A stretch of 64,000 nucleotides of DNA from Mactromeris polynyma. Taxonomy: Eukaryota > Mollusca > Bivalvia > Venerida > Mactridae. The notes under the pieces were generated by a model. That model did no database searches and was not told where the DNA came from. It saw nothing but the letters and a program-made list of their open reading frames with translations. Made by a program: the position numbers and the translations under genes. The stretch spans positions 3,286,001-3,350,000 of the forward strand of contig JASFXZ010000040.1 in NCBI GenBank assembly GCA_032209605.1, in the 5' to 3' direction. Positions 20,069-30,877 of this stretch are shown in pieces; position 1 is the first letter of the stretch; each line of letters opens with the position of its first letter.

Positions 20069-22618
20069 ATGTCTTGTACCAACATATTTCGAGGAATGGC
20101 AGGATGTTTCATATTAAGTGTGGTGTTAGCATCAGTACGCTCGAAACCGACGTCAGACTTGCTACCTTACCAGGATTTTGAAGATAAAAGTCAGATGCCG
20201 TACAATAATAACGATAGGGAAACATTTTCAACAGAAAAAACGTCGCACTGTAGAATTGCAGTGAACAATAAAAGTGCTCTGCATTTGCAACTCATCTACT
20301 TAAATTTTAAACCTAACTTCGGTCGTATAAAATTGAATTTCAACCATTCTGGCAACATAACCAGTACAGAAGATGTCATACGGCCATTTCATTGGATATG
20401 GACTTTTTATGACTGGAACGGACTTTTTTCTTATATTAAATGGCCCTACGATTTTTCCCTTCTTTCATTCGGATTACTTGACGCCAAAACGCTCCCGTTT
20501 TCAGGACATTATCTACAGTTAGATGTGTTGGACGATACAAACTGTTCATTAACCATCGGAGAAAAATACTTCGATTACGCCATTGCAGACGCTCTTAGAG
20601 ATTTCACACAAGATTACCTATTTAAGGTAGACGATAGAGTTTCATTTTCGTACTGGTGTTATTTGAAAACTGTTTCCGGTGTGACGAATGCTGAATATCA
20701 GGCGAGTTTATACCTAAACTATCCCACAGAATTCTCGGATTATTACTGTTGCCACACGCAACAACAATCCGCCAAAAACAAAGATTTAAAGGTATTCTGG
20801 AAGCATACTGTGACCCGTAAAATGTTCGAAATAAATGTTTTGCCGTTCATTATGGGCCTTATAGCATTTGCATTCTTTCCGATATTACTGCTTAGTATCG
20901 TTGACATACTGGCCGCACAAAGGCCCAAGAGATTTTTTTTCTATAATATGTTGAAGAAAGAAGACCAATATAGCACAACGTTTGATAGTCATGTTACGGA
21001 CAGAGACTCTGAAGATGACATTGTATATCTTGATGGAGACCCTCCACTTAGTATGACGTCATTGTTAGGAGGACTATGTGGACTCGTTGAGAAATATCCC
21101 TTTGCAGTTTCAAGATTCTTTCGATTTTTATTCATTATTCTAAGCCCTTGTCTGCTTTACATACGCGTTCTTGTATATAAATATGATAAGATAACCAACT
21201 CTACGACAATAGAACTCCTGCATCACAGTTTTCCAATGGGATATTTGTCAATTTTGGCAGGTTTTGAGGAAAGTCGGAAACTGTTTTTACCAGTGCTTGG
21301 TGGACCCATTGTCGTTCTTGTGTCATTCCATGTTCTTGGTTTCTTATTTATATTTATACCTAAAGATTTAATGGAAATAATTGATGCAGGTTGCAACAGA
21401 GAAGGTTTTAATGCAAGAATATCCCCTTTAGTGTATGGCGTTAAACAATTGGAACTTTTCTCATTCGTCAAAATAAGTTCTTACCATGGTTACCGCAAAG
21501 CTAACCGTTTGTGTGTAGCTGGTGTATATATGTTGTTTAGCCCATTATTCTGGTTTACATACTTGAAACTACAATATAGAAGATGTTTCTATCCGCTTGA
21601 ACTCCTGGCCTCTCATAAAGTGATTGCTGTTGTACTGTCTATTCTACAACTGCCCTTTGTAGTAGTGATAGCAGTACTTGAAGTGTGTATAATTTGGGTA
21701 CTCTACGGTATACCAGTCGTCAACTTTATGTACATAGTAGTACGTGGATTCTTGACACCATTGCTGTTCCAGTCGGTATTCTCAAAGAGAAACAGAGTCA
21801 AACTTATTATGGTCATCATGAGGAATACTTTGGTTAAGTTCTTGCTCACCATCTTTCTCTCCCTCTGCTTCGTGTATTTCATATTCGGTTTCTGCACAAT
21901 TTTTATCGATACCTTCATGTTTCTGTCGTATATATTGGTATACTGTTTCATTGCTGTTATTGTGTACCCAACAAGTTCATTTGGTTACCTTTTCTTTGGT
22001 GTTATATTTTTCTATTATGTCTTTAAAATGTTCCAACAATTTGGCGATAGGTACCTTGAACTGCTTGCCGATGCAGTAGAAATCAGTTGCATGTTGGATG
22101 CAGATCCGTACCGAAGTCACGTGATAGACGGCACGGCGGTGATCGAACAAACGCACGGTTGTAATCTCGACAGATTACAAGTTAACAATACCATTGTCAA
22201 CTTGTCACGGGATCAAAAACAGGCACTCAGAAATGTCTGCCAGCAGGAACATAAAAAGATCGTTTACAAAAATAACATTGCTGGTATACCAAAGAGTTTG
22301 TTCAAACATTTGGTTAAGATTTATCGCCCGGTCCATATTGAAATTGCCAATATATTTTTCAAATTATTGCTGATTGTTGCCTTAATATTCATTACATTAA
22401 GGGTTGTAGTAGTTAAACCTGTGCCGACTGCAGGAATCTCAGAAATTATACATGTTGTTTTCATTATGGCCATCGGAGCAATCCCAAAGATCATTGAAGT
22501 GGCGACTGATAACCTAAACCACTCTGTTAAAAAAGACATCCTGCTTCGGGGAATGAAATCCGTTATACTGGAGTTTTGGCGTGAACATATTGATTGCACT
22601 GAGGAGTTATCAACTTGA
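20069..22618 (+). CDS. Multi-pass membrane protein, uncharacterised family, copy A
   Basis: The 849-codon uninterrupted frame has an ATG 12 bp after an acceptor-like TTCTAG. Residues 9-25 look like a signal peptide (AGCFILSVVLASVRS). A probable extracellular domain to about residue 250 has paired Cys and possible N-glycosylation sites (NKS 67, NHS 92, NIT 96, NCS 158). Roughly ten hydrophobic spans follow, near 256-282, 351-371, 407-431, 481-503, 517-545, 548-570, 589-613, 614-633, 637-654 and 762-783, with another hydrophobic stretch at 789-809. Hydrophilic loops lie at 283-350 (acidic) and 655-760. I do not recognise the family and assign no function. A transporter, channel or receptor-like role would be a guess. 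An AATAAA lies at 23242. The closest relative is the gene at 36089. Confidence 0.85.
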   Translation: MSCTNIFRGMAGCFILSVVLASVRSKPTSDLLPYQDFEDKSQMPYNNNDRETFSTEKTSHCRIAVNNKSALHLQLIYLNFKPNFGRIKLNFNHSGNITSTEDVIRPFHWIWTFYDWNGLFSYIKWPYDFSLLSFGLLDAKTLPFSGHYLQLDVLDDTNCSLTIGEKYFDYAIADALRDFTQDYLFKVDDRVSFSYWCYLKTVSGVTNAEYQASLYLNYPTEFSDYYCCHTQQQSAKNKDLKVFWKHTVTRKMFEINVLPFIMGLIAFAFFPILLLSIVDILAAQRPKRFFFYNMLKKEDQYSTTFDSHVTDRDSEDDIVYLDGDPPLSMTSLLGGLCGLVEKYPFAVSRFFRFLFIILSPCLLYIRVLVYKYDKITNSTTIELLHHSFPMGYLSILAGFEESRKLFLPVLGGPIVVLVSFHVLGFLFIFIPKDLMEIIDAGCNREGFNARISPLVYGVKQLELFSFVKISSYHGYRKANRLCVAGVYMLFSPLFWFTYLKLQYRRCFYPLELLASHKVIAVVLSILQLPFVVVIAVLEVCIIWVLYGIPVVNFMYIVVRGFLTPLLFQSVFSKRNRVKLIMVIMRNTLVKFLLTIFLSLCFVYFIFGFCTIFIDTFMFLSYILVYCFIAVIVYPTSSFGYLFFGVIFFYYVFKMFQQFGDRYLELLADAVEISCMLDADPYRSHVIDGTAVIEQTHGCNLDRLQVNNTIVNLSRDQKQALRNVCQQEHKKIVYKNNIAGIPKSLFKHLVKIYRPVHIEIANIFFKLLLIVALIFITLRVVVVKPVPTAGISEIIHVVFIMAIGAIPKIIEVATDNLNHSVKKDILLRGMKSVILEFWREHIDCTEELST

Positions 22619-23250
22619 TGAAAGCATAGTCTGATATTCGTACAAGAATGTCTACTTGTGTTATTTCTTTTATTCCTATTGTTTATAAGTTTAACATACA
22701 TGTTAGTCAGTCGATATGTTGATGAACTAGATACAAGTTAAATGTTATTTTTGCGGCGCAGCCATACTAACATGGTTTTGCTATTTGCATACCAGTGTTG
22801 TGTAAACCAATCAAATCTTACGTTAGCCACCAAGGCAATTTCTCTTCAGCCGAACAACATTTGTAACCAGGATGTGGAATTGTTAACCTTTCGATAAAGG
22901 ATACCTTATCTTATTGAAATCCACTAAGTTTCGGTGAATTTACCGAAAACAATTTTGGATCTGGAGTTACCAGCAGTCGTAACATCTCGGCATTTTTTAA
23001 ATGTTGCACAACAAAGCTTAACCTTCAAATTGCGCCGATCATCTTTGTTCAAGATATTTCTTGTTACACTCAGTGCAGCATCATACTCATTACTAGAAAA
23101 TGTCCTCTTCGACTTTTTTAAAACAGTGACTCACAACTCAAGAATTCATGTACATAGTTAAAAATTGTTTTATTTTCAAATGTTTGCTTTTTTATCTATC
23201 TGATTACTTAGCTTTCTCACAGTATTTCTGTCTATATCTTCAATAAAATT
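22619..23250 (+). other. 3' UTR of gene A with poly(A) signal
   Basis: Downstream sequence highly similar to that after gene C, ending with AATAAA at 23242-23247. A 75-codon open frame here has no ATG and is probably chance. Confidence 0.5.
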
Positions 23251-23515
23251 CTGATTTATGTAACATCCAAAGACATATGTTTGTTCGTGTATACCAGTTT
23301 CGTCATCTGACGATTGTCATATTATAAATATCTTGAATATCTATCCAGAAACTACGTTGCTGTCAAAAAATATACGTAATCTTGATTTTCATATAGAAAG
23401 TGTTTAGAGATATATTGCACTGTTACTATGCAATGATATCATTTTGCCACAAATTATTTTCGTATCATAAATAATGTTGATTATTTTATATCTAGAACAT
23501 GTATTTACGCACATG

Positions 23516-23697
23516 GCAACATCTCCAGAGCAATCGTTACGCTTCAAGAAATGCAAATTTCGGGTGTCAATGAGGGGCTGTTTCTCTAAAGTGGTTAAAT
23601 TGTTTGAAACTTTAATATAGGAAAATTGATAATGTTTTATACGAGAGGTTGATGCTCTAGAGGACGGCTATGGAGAGGTTGCGCTGTACCTTGTTTG
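23516..23697. repeat. Dispersed 180-bp repeat with matching ends
   Basis: The left end GGCAACATCTCCAGAGC and the right end GAGAGGTTGCGC are roughly inverted. Related copies are at 39536-39717, 49310-49478 and, more diverged, in an intron at 55201-55370. The last copy lies outside the array, so it is a repeat family, probably a MITE. Confidence 0.5.
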
Positions 23698-23772
23698 TGT
23701 TTGTTTAAGCTAAACAAATATTATGCATACCTTTTTAGTTTGTAGTTTACTAAGTATGTTTTGAAAACTATA

Positions 23773-24018
23773 CTTAACGCCATTAAAAACGCAACTATCT
23801 CACTAAGCCTTCAGTTTTGTTCCTAGTTTTAAATGAGTTTTATTGCTACAAATATGTGAATCATTCATCAAAAAGAAATAAAACTATGACCCTAGTATTC
23901 ATATATCATAATTCGTTAAGTGTAGGAAATAATGTTTGAAAATTAATATACGATTATTTCTTTATAATGTGACCGTGTTAACGCGGACATATTGTTGTGC
24001 GTTTTTAATGGCGTTGTG
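23773..24018. mobile_element. 246-bp MITE with TA target duplication, U1 copy
   Basis: The ends are inverted repeats containing AACGCCATTAAAAACGCA, flanked by TA at 23771-23772 and 24019-24020. This is a Tc1/mariner-type signature. U2 has it at the same place (39794-40039). U3 has none near 49555, so the empty site confirms it as an insertion. Confidence 0.85.
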
Positions 24019-25980
24019 TATATTTTGCTACGATTTGTATGATATCAAAATGTGTTGATACATCACTCGGCTTCTTTGCTTAACAGACCAAAACAGACCA
24101 TAACCGAATGTATCTTTTATTTTTCAAACACAGTTATTAGCCTATTATAAAGTTTTATTGTTTAAGGCATATCTGTAGTAGACGCCAACGGCGGCCACCC
24201 TGGTTACTGAGTTTTGTGAACTTTCAGTTTCACCCTTCTTCATTAGGCATTAAGTTTCAATTGCAATACAATCCATTTGTTTTTTCATGATGCATTTGTT
24301 GTAAGTCCCTTTTTATTTCCGTTTCGATATCCAAAAAAGTACAGTGGTCTAAAAATAATAAGTTCATTGACCGCCAGTATACAATCGTTGTATTGTGTTA
24401 CAGTTAATGATTCATTAAAGGATGATTTTTACTCGCATGATACATGCACTTGCGTATTAACTTCCATATTGTGTATCAATTTTGCTTTAATTAATTTAGT
24501 ACAATCAACAACCATAGAAACCGCGAGAGAGTGGAAACAAATTTGACTTAAATGGTATAAAATATTTCTTTCCGAACTTTGATACTTTGTGTATTGTTGC
24601 TTTTAAGCGCCTGCTATGCTTGTATGAAACATTAAAGTTTGCTGTATGATTTACTTTTCACTTTGTATTTTTGTTTTTTGTTCCAATGTGGCTCTGTTCT
24701 TATAAAAATTAAACTAAATGAACAGCATTATGGATTTTTTTCTCATTTTTATTTGTAATTTTAACCTTTTTCATATCATAACACTCGAAAAAATGACAAA
24801 TAAATAAGCAAACATTAACAAATATACAAGTTGAATTTTCACTCTTTTTTAAAACCAAATGATCGAATATACACAATATTGTACCAATGGGTTTTAATCA
24901 GGATTAAAACAACACAACACCAACATACGTTTACATTAGATGGACTTAAACACAACATGTTATTTTTCAAAACCGCAAATAATCTTGCTACCGATATATA
25001 TCGTATGTACATGTTTCGGCTTGTATAGGCGAAATAGTACTTAGCGTAAAACTCATGAACGTACAAATACATACACAATTAAGCGGACTTAAAGGAATGT
25101 GGTTAACTTTCCTGAAATAGTTTTATAAATTTTTATCACTAATACATGATCCAGACATAAATTTTAACCCTCACTTGAAATACAGCACGTAGAATTATAT
25201 CTAAAACAAAAAAGTCGTACACATGTAAAATATTTCAAGTTATAAAAATGAATCCATTTCTTGCCTGTTGCGTAAACAATGGGTAAATCTGGCAAAAGAG
25301 AAACTTGTACATTGCGTGGTCTGAGTTCGATCGGTCAGTCATTTATTTACAACAAAACATGTAAAAGACGTAAATATATCGACAACAATTTACCGTTTAA
25401 ACATGGATGTTCGCTCAAAACAAGATGCATGACGAATGAAAGTATAATGAGCTTCAAACAATGAATTGTGTCCCACCGGAACACGGATCATCATTAAACA
25501 TAATGTGTATTGCTGTAATGCAAGGTAGCCAGAGGAGTACAAGAACTGGTGTAAGTCAACTGGTCCAAGAACATAGACGATAAAGGAAAATTTACAAGAA
25601 AGGCCAAAACAATGTAAGACATTAACATTAATATATTAACTTGTCAATACTTGTCGTAGTTTCGGTGAGGTACAATACACGGTGAATCACAGACCATATC
25701 GCTTAGAGGAGAATTAAAAGTTAATACAGTTGTGACAAAATCTAAGGCATGGATGGATGAGTAGTTATCGATTAGAGATCGGTTAAATATTAACAACTGT
25801 ATGAAATGACTCGTATCAAATGGTCGAAAAATAACTGCAAGTACGGTCAATCGTTAATTTAAACATAAGGCCTTAGTCCTAAACTATTAAATGAAGCATT
25901 TCTCTTTACAATGCAAACTCTTAAGGTTATTGCAGTCGTGCACGATAAATTAATTACTCAATAAAAGAAATCATCCTGTA
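24019..25980. other. Noncoding part of U1 with Tc1 transposase tail
   Basis: At 24172-24210 the plus strand reads VVDANGGHPGY then stop, the usual end of a Tc1-type transposase. The longer relic is in U3 at 49785-50195. The rest is AT-rich and I see no gene. Short ORFs here are broken in the U2 or U3 copies. Confidence 0.5.
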
Positions 25981-26307
25981 TTAATGTGACAGTACAAAGT
26001 ATATGAGTATATATACAAGTACTATTATATAATAGTATACATTAATGATAACGTAAGCTTCTGGAATCGTTTCTTTATCGAGAACCAACATACTTTTATT
26101 GCGTTTAAGGTGTTTGTACGCTACAGAGCCAACATAACATCTATCAGACAGAGTAGAGGCATTATTCTTATTGGTCTCATTAAAATAATTCTCTTCCCAA
26201 GCAAACCCGATACAATTTAGAACAATAAAAATATCTAACAAACATATTTCTTGCCCCAAAAGTATTGAATGATGGGACAGCTTACAGTACATAAGTTTAC
26301 TATACAT
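25981..26307 (-). other. Possible small protein frame, 108 codons, decayed in sister units
   Basis: It starts with ATG and has a hydrophobic stretch near residues 16-35 (LGQEICLLDIFIVLNCIGFAW), followed by a hydrophilic part with NNASTLSDRC and MLVLDKETIPE. In U2 one base is missing after NETN. In U3 one codon has become TAG, but the surrounding frame is otherwise kept. I do not recognise it. It may be a dying gene or chance. Confidence 0.3.
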
Positions 26308-26799
26308 TTTTTACAATAGCAATTTCGCACAATATTGTACTACGCTGTAGTATCACAACGTATCAGATAAGTATCAATATATATACATTGTATTACAAAC
26401 CACAACACTCAACAACACTCAACATCGCATTGTGAAGATCATATATCAAGAACAAAGTGGATACTTGTATTTTGTCAGCGCCTTGTCAAAGTATGTCGTT
26501 GATACAACTGAAATGTTGTAAAGCATAAAATATCATCTTTTATGACCAATATTGTGAAGAAATAAGCAGAAGCATAGGTTCAGGGCATGAACAAGGTATT
26601 ATATGTTGCAACAAATAAACTTGACAGTAACTCATAAAGTTAACTTGTCATACTGCTTTATAACATTTATAATACACATACGTATGGCAATAATATCTTT
26701 AACACCACAGACATTCACAATCATAGAGAACTCATAATATTATCAACGGAAACATCTGGAAGATGACTCGTACGTCTTGTGACATACATATATATTTAT

Positions 26800-27695
26800 A
26801 TATGCAGTTTTTACATATATCTATACGTCCACAGATCGCATATTCATATATACATCAACAATTCAACATATAGATATATGAATTCATAGATCTATACATG
26901 CACATATCCACATATAGATCTATAAATCTACAGATCCGCATATGGATATATATATCCACAGTTCTATACGTAGTTCTGTACATCCACAAATCCGCATGTT
27001 GATCTATAAATCCACAGATCCAAATATAGATCTATAAATCCATACATCTGCTTATAGATCTATCAATCCACAGATCCGCATATAGATTTATAGATCTGCA
27101 GATCCTTATAAAGATCTATACATCCACATATTCATACATAGATCTATAAATCCACAGATTCAAACATAGATCTATACATCCACAAATCCATACATAGATC
27201 TTTACATCCACATATCCATATATAGATATATATATAAAAAGATCCACATATATAGATCTATAAATCCACAGATCCACAAATAGATCTATAAATCAACAGA
27301 TCCACGTTTAGATCAATAAATCGACAGATCCGCATATAGATATATGCATCAACAGCTCCATACGTAAATCTATACATCCACATACCGGCATATAGTCTAT
27401 AAATCCGAAGATACGCATATTTATCTATAAAAGCGGAGATCTGCATATAGATCTATAAATCCATAGATCTTTATATAGATCTATAAATCCACATATAGTA
27501 TATAATCCATAGATCCGCATATAGATCTTTAAATGCGGAGATCCGCATATAGATCTATAAATCCATAGATCTGCATACATATCTATTTATCCATAGATCC
27601 GCATAGATCTATTAATCCGCAAATCTATCTACAGATATATACATCCACGGATCCACACATAGATCTATGAACTCCACAGATCGACGTATATATAT
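26800..27695. repeat. 28-bp minisatellite, U1 array
   Basis: About 30 imperfect copies of a unit close to AGATCTATAAATCC followed by ACAGATCCGCATAT. The two 14-bp halves resemble each other. The U2 array at 42860-43765 is nearly in register. U3 has only one or two related units, at 52690-52770. Confidence 0.9.
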
Positions 27696-27914
27696 ATATG
27701 GACTACTTAATTATGTATTAAATAAGTTAAACCATTTAAATCAAATTAAATAAATATAATTAATTTATACCAATAACCGAGATTGTGTACGTATTTAATC
27801 ATTATAATACATTAATAGACATGTTGCTCCGGTATCGTATCGACATTAAATGTCACATGTTGTATATATATATATTGTCTAGGACTGTGTTATGTAATGA
27901 TAAACGCCGTTCTG

Positions 27915-28197
27915 AGGTGCGTTTTTTAGAGGTAGGGGAAATAAGCAAGAAAAGCTAGCCAAAGTAGAAAAGGTAGCCGTCTAAAAAACGATTCGCTAGC
28001 TACAAAATGGCGCGCGCCAGACCACACGACAATGTTCCGCATGGACGCCATTTTGCTTAGCAAAGCTAGCACTGTCAAAACACGCTACCTATTAAAAGAT
28101 AGGTGCTACTTTCCCTACGTTTAAGAAACGGTAGCGCTACTTTTCCTACCTAGCGCTAGGTAGAATTCTACTTTTCCTACCTCTAAAAAACGCACCT
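27915..28197. mobile_element. 283-bp MITE found only in U1
   Basis: The ends are inverted repeats beginning AGGTGCGTTTTTTAGAGG, and CTG flanks both sides (27912-27914 and 28198-28200). U2 has no insert at the matching place (near 43976). The inside has further palindromes around GCTAGC and TAGCGC. A 3-bp duplication recalls PIF/Harbinger or CACTA elements, but the family is not clear. Confidence 0.8.
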
Positions 28198-28200
28198 CTG

Positions 28201-29267
28201 ATATGTTATCTAATCACAGACATGTGTTGTATTCTACTTCTTGTGATGACAGTTGTGTCTCGAAGTGGGAAATAAATACAACTCTGCAAATAAACGACTT
28301 GTTTTGATATGTATACGATGTGATAATAGTTAGACATATGCTTTTTGGACCAGCTGTTCGAAACATCTTAAGAAAAATTGACACTCTGTCGAAACGTTTA
28401 TAATTTCAAATACAAAGCTATATTATGTCCGAAAGTAATTGTGTTAGGTTGAAATTACTTCATGTAATATCATGCATTCATAGAATGTAATTGGAAACTG
28501 ATGTGCAAAATGCAATAGATGCATGTAACAATTAGACAATTGTGTTTTAGAATAAAAGAGTAGAATAAAATGCACAGTGTCATCTAATTATCCATTTTAA
28601 AGATGTATCTGGCTCATCTGTATGTAAATGTTTTGAATGGGTTTCAGTCAGTATTGTTGTTACATTGGCTAAAACATCTTGAATAAAACCATGACAATGT
28701 ATAACTGATCAAGATACTAACAGACAAAACTTGTAAAAACACCCACTTGTTTAAAAATATTGAACGTTTTTTTAATTTCATGATAATGCAAACTTCGTTT
28801 TTCAACAAGTTCAGAGGAAAACGTTACTAGTGTATTCTTTGATTATGCATATTTATTGATGTGTGTAAGTATATGAAGTATATTCTTCATGTTTGTTTAG
28901 GTAACAAATGAACAAAACTTTTTGCATAATATAACTTTGACGTTGTGAAAGCATTTTTGTTTGTAATGGCAAACGTGACCGCTCAGAGAAGTTGTCGTCA
29001 TAGAGTCCACCATCATAATGGTTCAATAATCTTAAGAAAGTCTACAATTGATCAGGAAATCATTGTCACACTAAAATACAAAACTCAAATGATGGAACAT
29101 GTTCAGTTTGCCATTTTCCGAAAACGTGTATCATCTCTCGCTTTATACAGTAATTCTCATTTAAGTATTTTTTTCGATTCTAATCTTTTGTTAGCAAGAT
29201 GTGTTTCAAGTGTGTTGAAGTGTCCATTTCCCCAGCACTCAAAAATATAGATCAAACATAATATTGG
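28201..29267. other. Noncoding tail of U1
   Basis: It is repeated in U2 and partly in U3. An open frame of 101 codons at 28945-29250 has no ATG start and is broken in U2 and U3, so I do not call it a gene. Confidence 0.4.
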
Positions 29268-29425
29268 GCCCGTTTTATCAACGTTCTTATGCACGAACGT
29301 TTTTACGATCTCAAGAGCGTTTTATCAAAATGTTCGTACGCATGCAGTCGCTATGAATTCGTAAGTTTTAACGGAAATGCTATGAATGGTTATAGGCATT
29401 CGTAACGTTCGTAACAAAAATGATA
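29268..29425. repeat. MITE-like repeat rich in GTTCTTACG/TTCGTAAC motifs, U1
   Basis: It starts GGGCCCGTTTTATCAACG and holds repeated ACGTTCTTA and TTCGTAAC motifs in both orientations. A related copy is at 44851-44992 in U2. The right-hand terminal repeat is not visible. Confidence 0.45.
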
Positions 29426-29866
29426 TTAATATTTCACATTAATGAACAACAGTCATGAACTTTTTTATCAATTCATCTACTTCATATCACATGCATTGTC
29501 TGGCATTTCTGAAAAAAATAAAATAAATACATTAATAAGTATTTATTGTTATCTTCTAAGTATAAGATGATTGCACACATACTAGCTAATACAGTAGTCA
29601 ATCAAAGTTATTAGCAGTCACAAAATAAAACTACTGACAACCAAAAATTATTTGAAGATGGGATAAGAAGTGTGTATGTGGAATTGTACATTGCATTAAA
29701 ATGTATGGTTTACATTTAAAGTACAGTATCAACTATGTCATACAATCTTTTAGATTGAATATTGTTATTTGATTACTGCTAAGCCTAATTGTAAACTGTT
29801 AAGACATGAACTGGATAAATATATATGAAGACAGGTAAATTATTATCATTTGGCAATTTATACTTT

Positions 29867-30877
29867 CATATTTCCGTTCGAACCTCTTATGACTAGCCCC
29901 TGTTGGGTAAACATTCGCATCTTAGTCATCAGACCTGCAACAGCATACCTGATCACCCATGATGTTTAAGAAATATAAGGCCGGCATATCTGCCGGCATA
30001 TGTTACTGAATACTGTTAAGTGTTCTGTCACGTTGTCCTAGTACTTTTAAGCAGCTTTTCATCGAAGTTTTCTCGTCTTTCTCTGAGAAATTAGTTTGCC
30101 TAGTTTTTTACATGAATATGCCTTGCCGCTTTAAAGTTTTTTTAATAAATGACAAGAATTGAACTTTAAAATATAAGATGGTAGAGATTTTTAATAAAAT
30201 GGCCCAATGAAAACTTGGAATGTTTGATGAAGAAAAAAAGTGCATGTCTAAATATCGGTTGGTATTATTAAAACTTCAAAATATCGTGGTAATAAAGTGA
30301 AGGCATTGGGAAAATAACAGCGGTTGGAAAAGGCTTCTTTCTGTTTAAAAACAAATGTGAATATTTTTTCCGTATATTCAATTATTTTAGTTTTGTGTCA
30401 CAACATGAAAATCTGATTTTCAGATGAATGTTCTATTTGGTTCATTTTAACAGTTTATTATAGATATATAAAGTCATGATTTAACTTATAAAGTGAAATA
30501 AGGTTAACTCAAGTCGACTTTTATTACAAATTAAATACATTTTATTTCAATGCAAACGTTTCAATCTATTTGTGAATATAATTGCATTTTACATGCTATA
30601 AGCTTTGAATTAATATTAACTGTCGTATAAAGAATTTCAATTCAAACTAAAACTGACAAGGTATTCTTTTCAGTACTTTGAATAAGTTCGCTAGAATATG
30701 TTTGCATAAACGGAACACAATATACTACCTGTATGCATTCTTTCTTTCGACTTTGATGAGTTATAAGGAAATCACTTTTTATAAATAATGTCATCTTGAA
30801 AATTCATTTTTTATTCAAATTTATGAGTTAAGAGACCAAAATATTTGTGCGCGTGATATGCAAACATATACGCTGTT
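29867..30877. other. Unique sequence between U1 and the decayed unit
   Basis: AT-rich. There is a short CCGGCATATCTGCCGGCATAT repeat near 29980. I see no gene or element. Confidence 0.4.

Larger units (their letters stand above)
13800..29866. repeat. Tandem unit U1 of the membrane-protein array
   Basis: This roughly 16-kb stretch is repeated as U2 (about 32990-45445) at roughly 97-98 percent identity over much of its length. It contains an RT relic, the intact gene at 20069-22618, a Tc1 tail, MITEs and a minisatellite. It is longer than U2 mainly because of two insertions, at 15797-18912 and 27915-28197. The edges are approximate and judged by eye. Confidence 0.8.

Noticed and set aside
22934..23161. 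75-codon frame after gene A, also at 38954-39181
   Set aside because: It starts with GTG rather than ATG, lies in the probable 3' UTR, and its conservation is explained by the recent duplication.
25279..25464. 61-codon ORF with basic residues
   Set aside because: It is shortened in U2 and frameshifted in U3, with no family motif.
26800..27695. CRISPR-like array
   Set aside because: Repeats are contiguous, imperfect and without unique spacers; it is a minisatellite in animal DNA.
28945..29250. 101-codon ORF
   Set aside because: No ATG start, no recognisable motif, and the frame is broken in U2 and U3.
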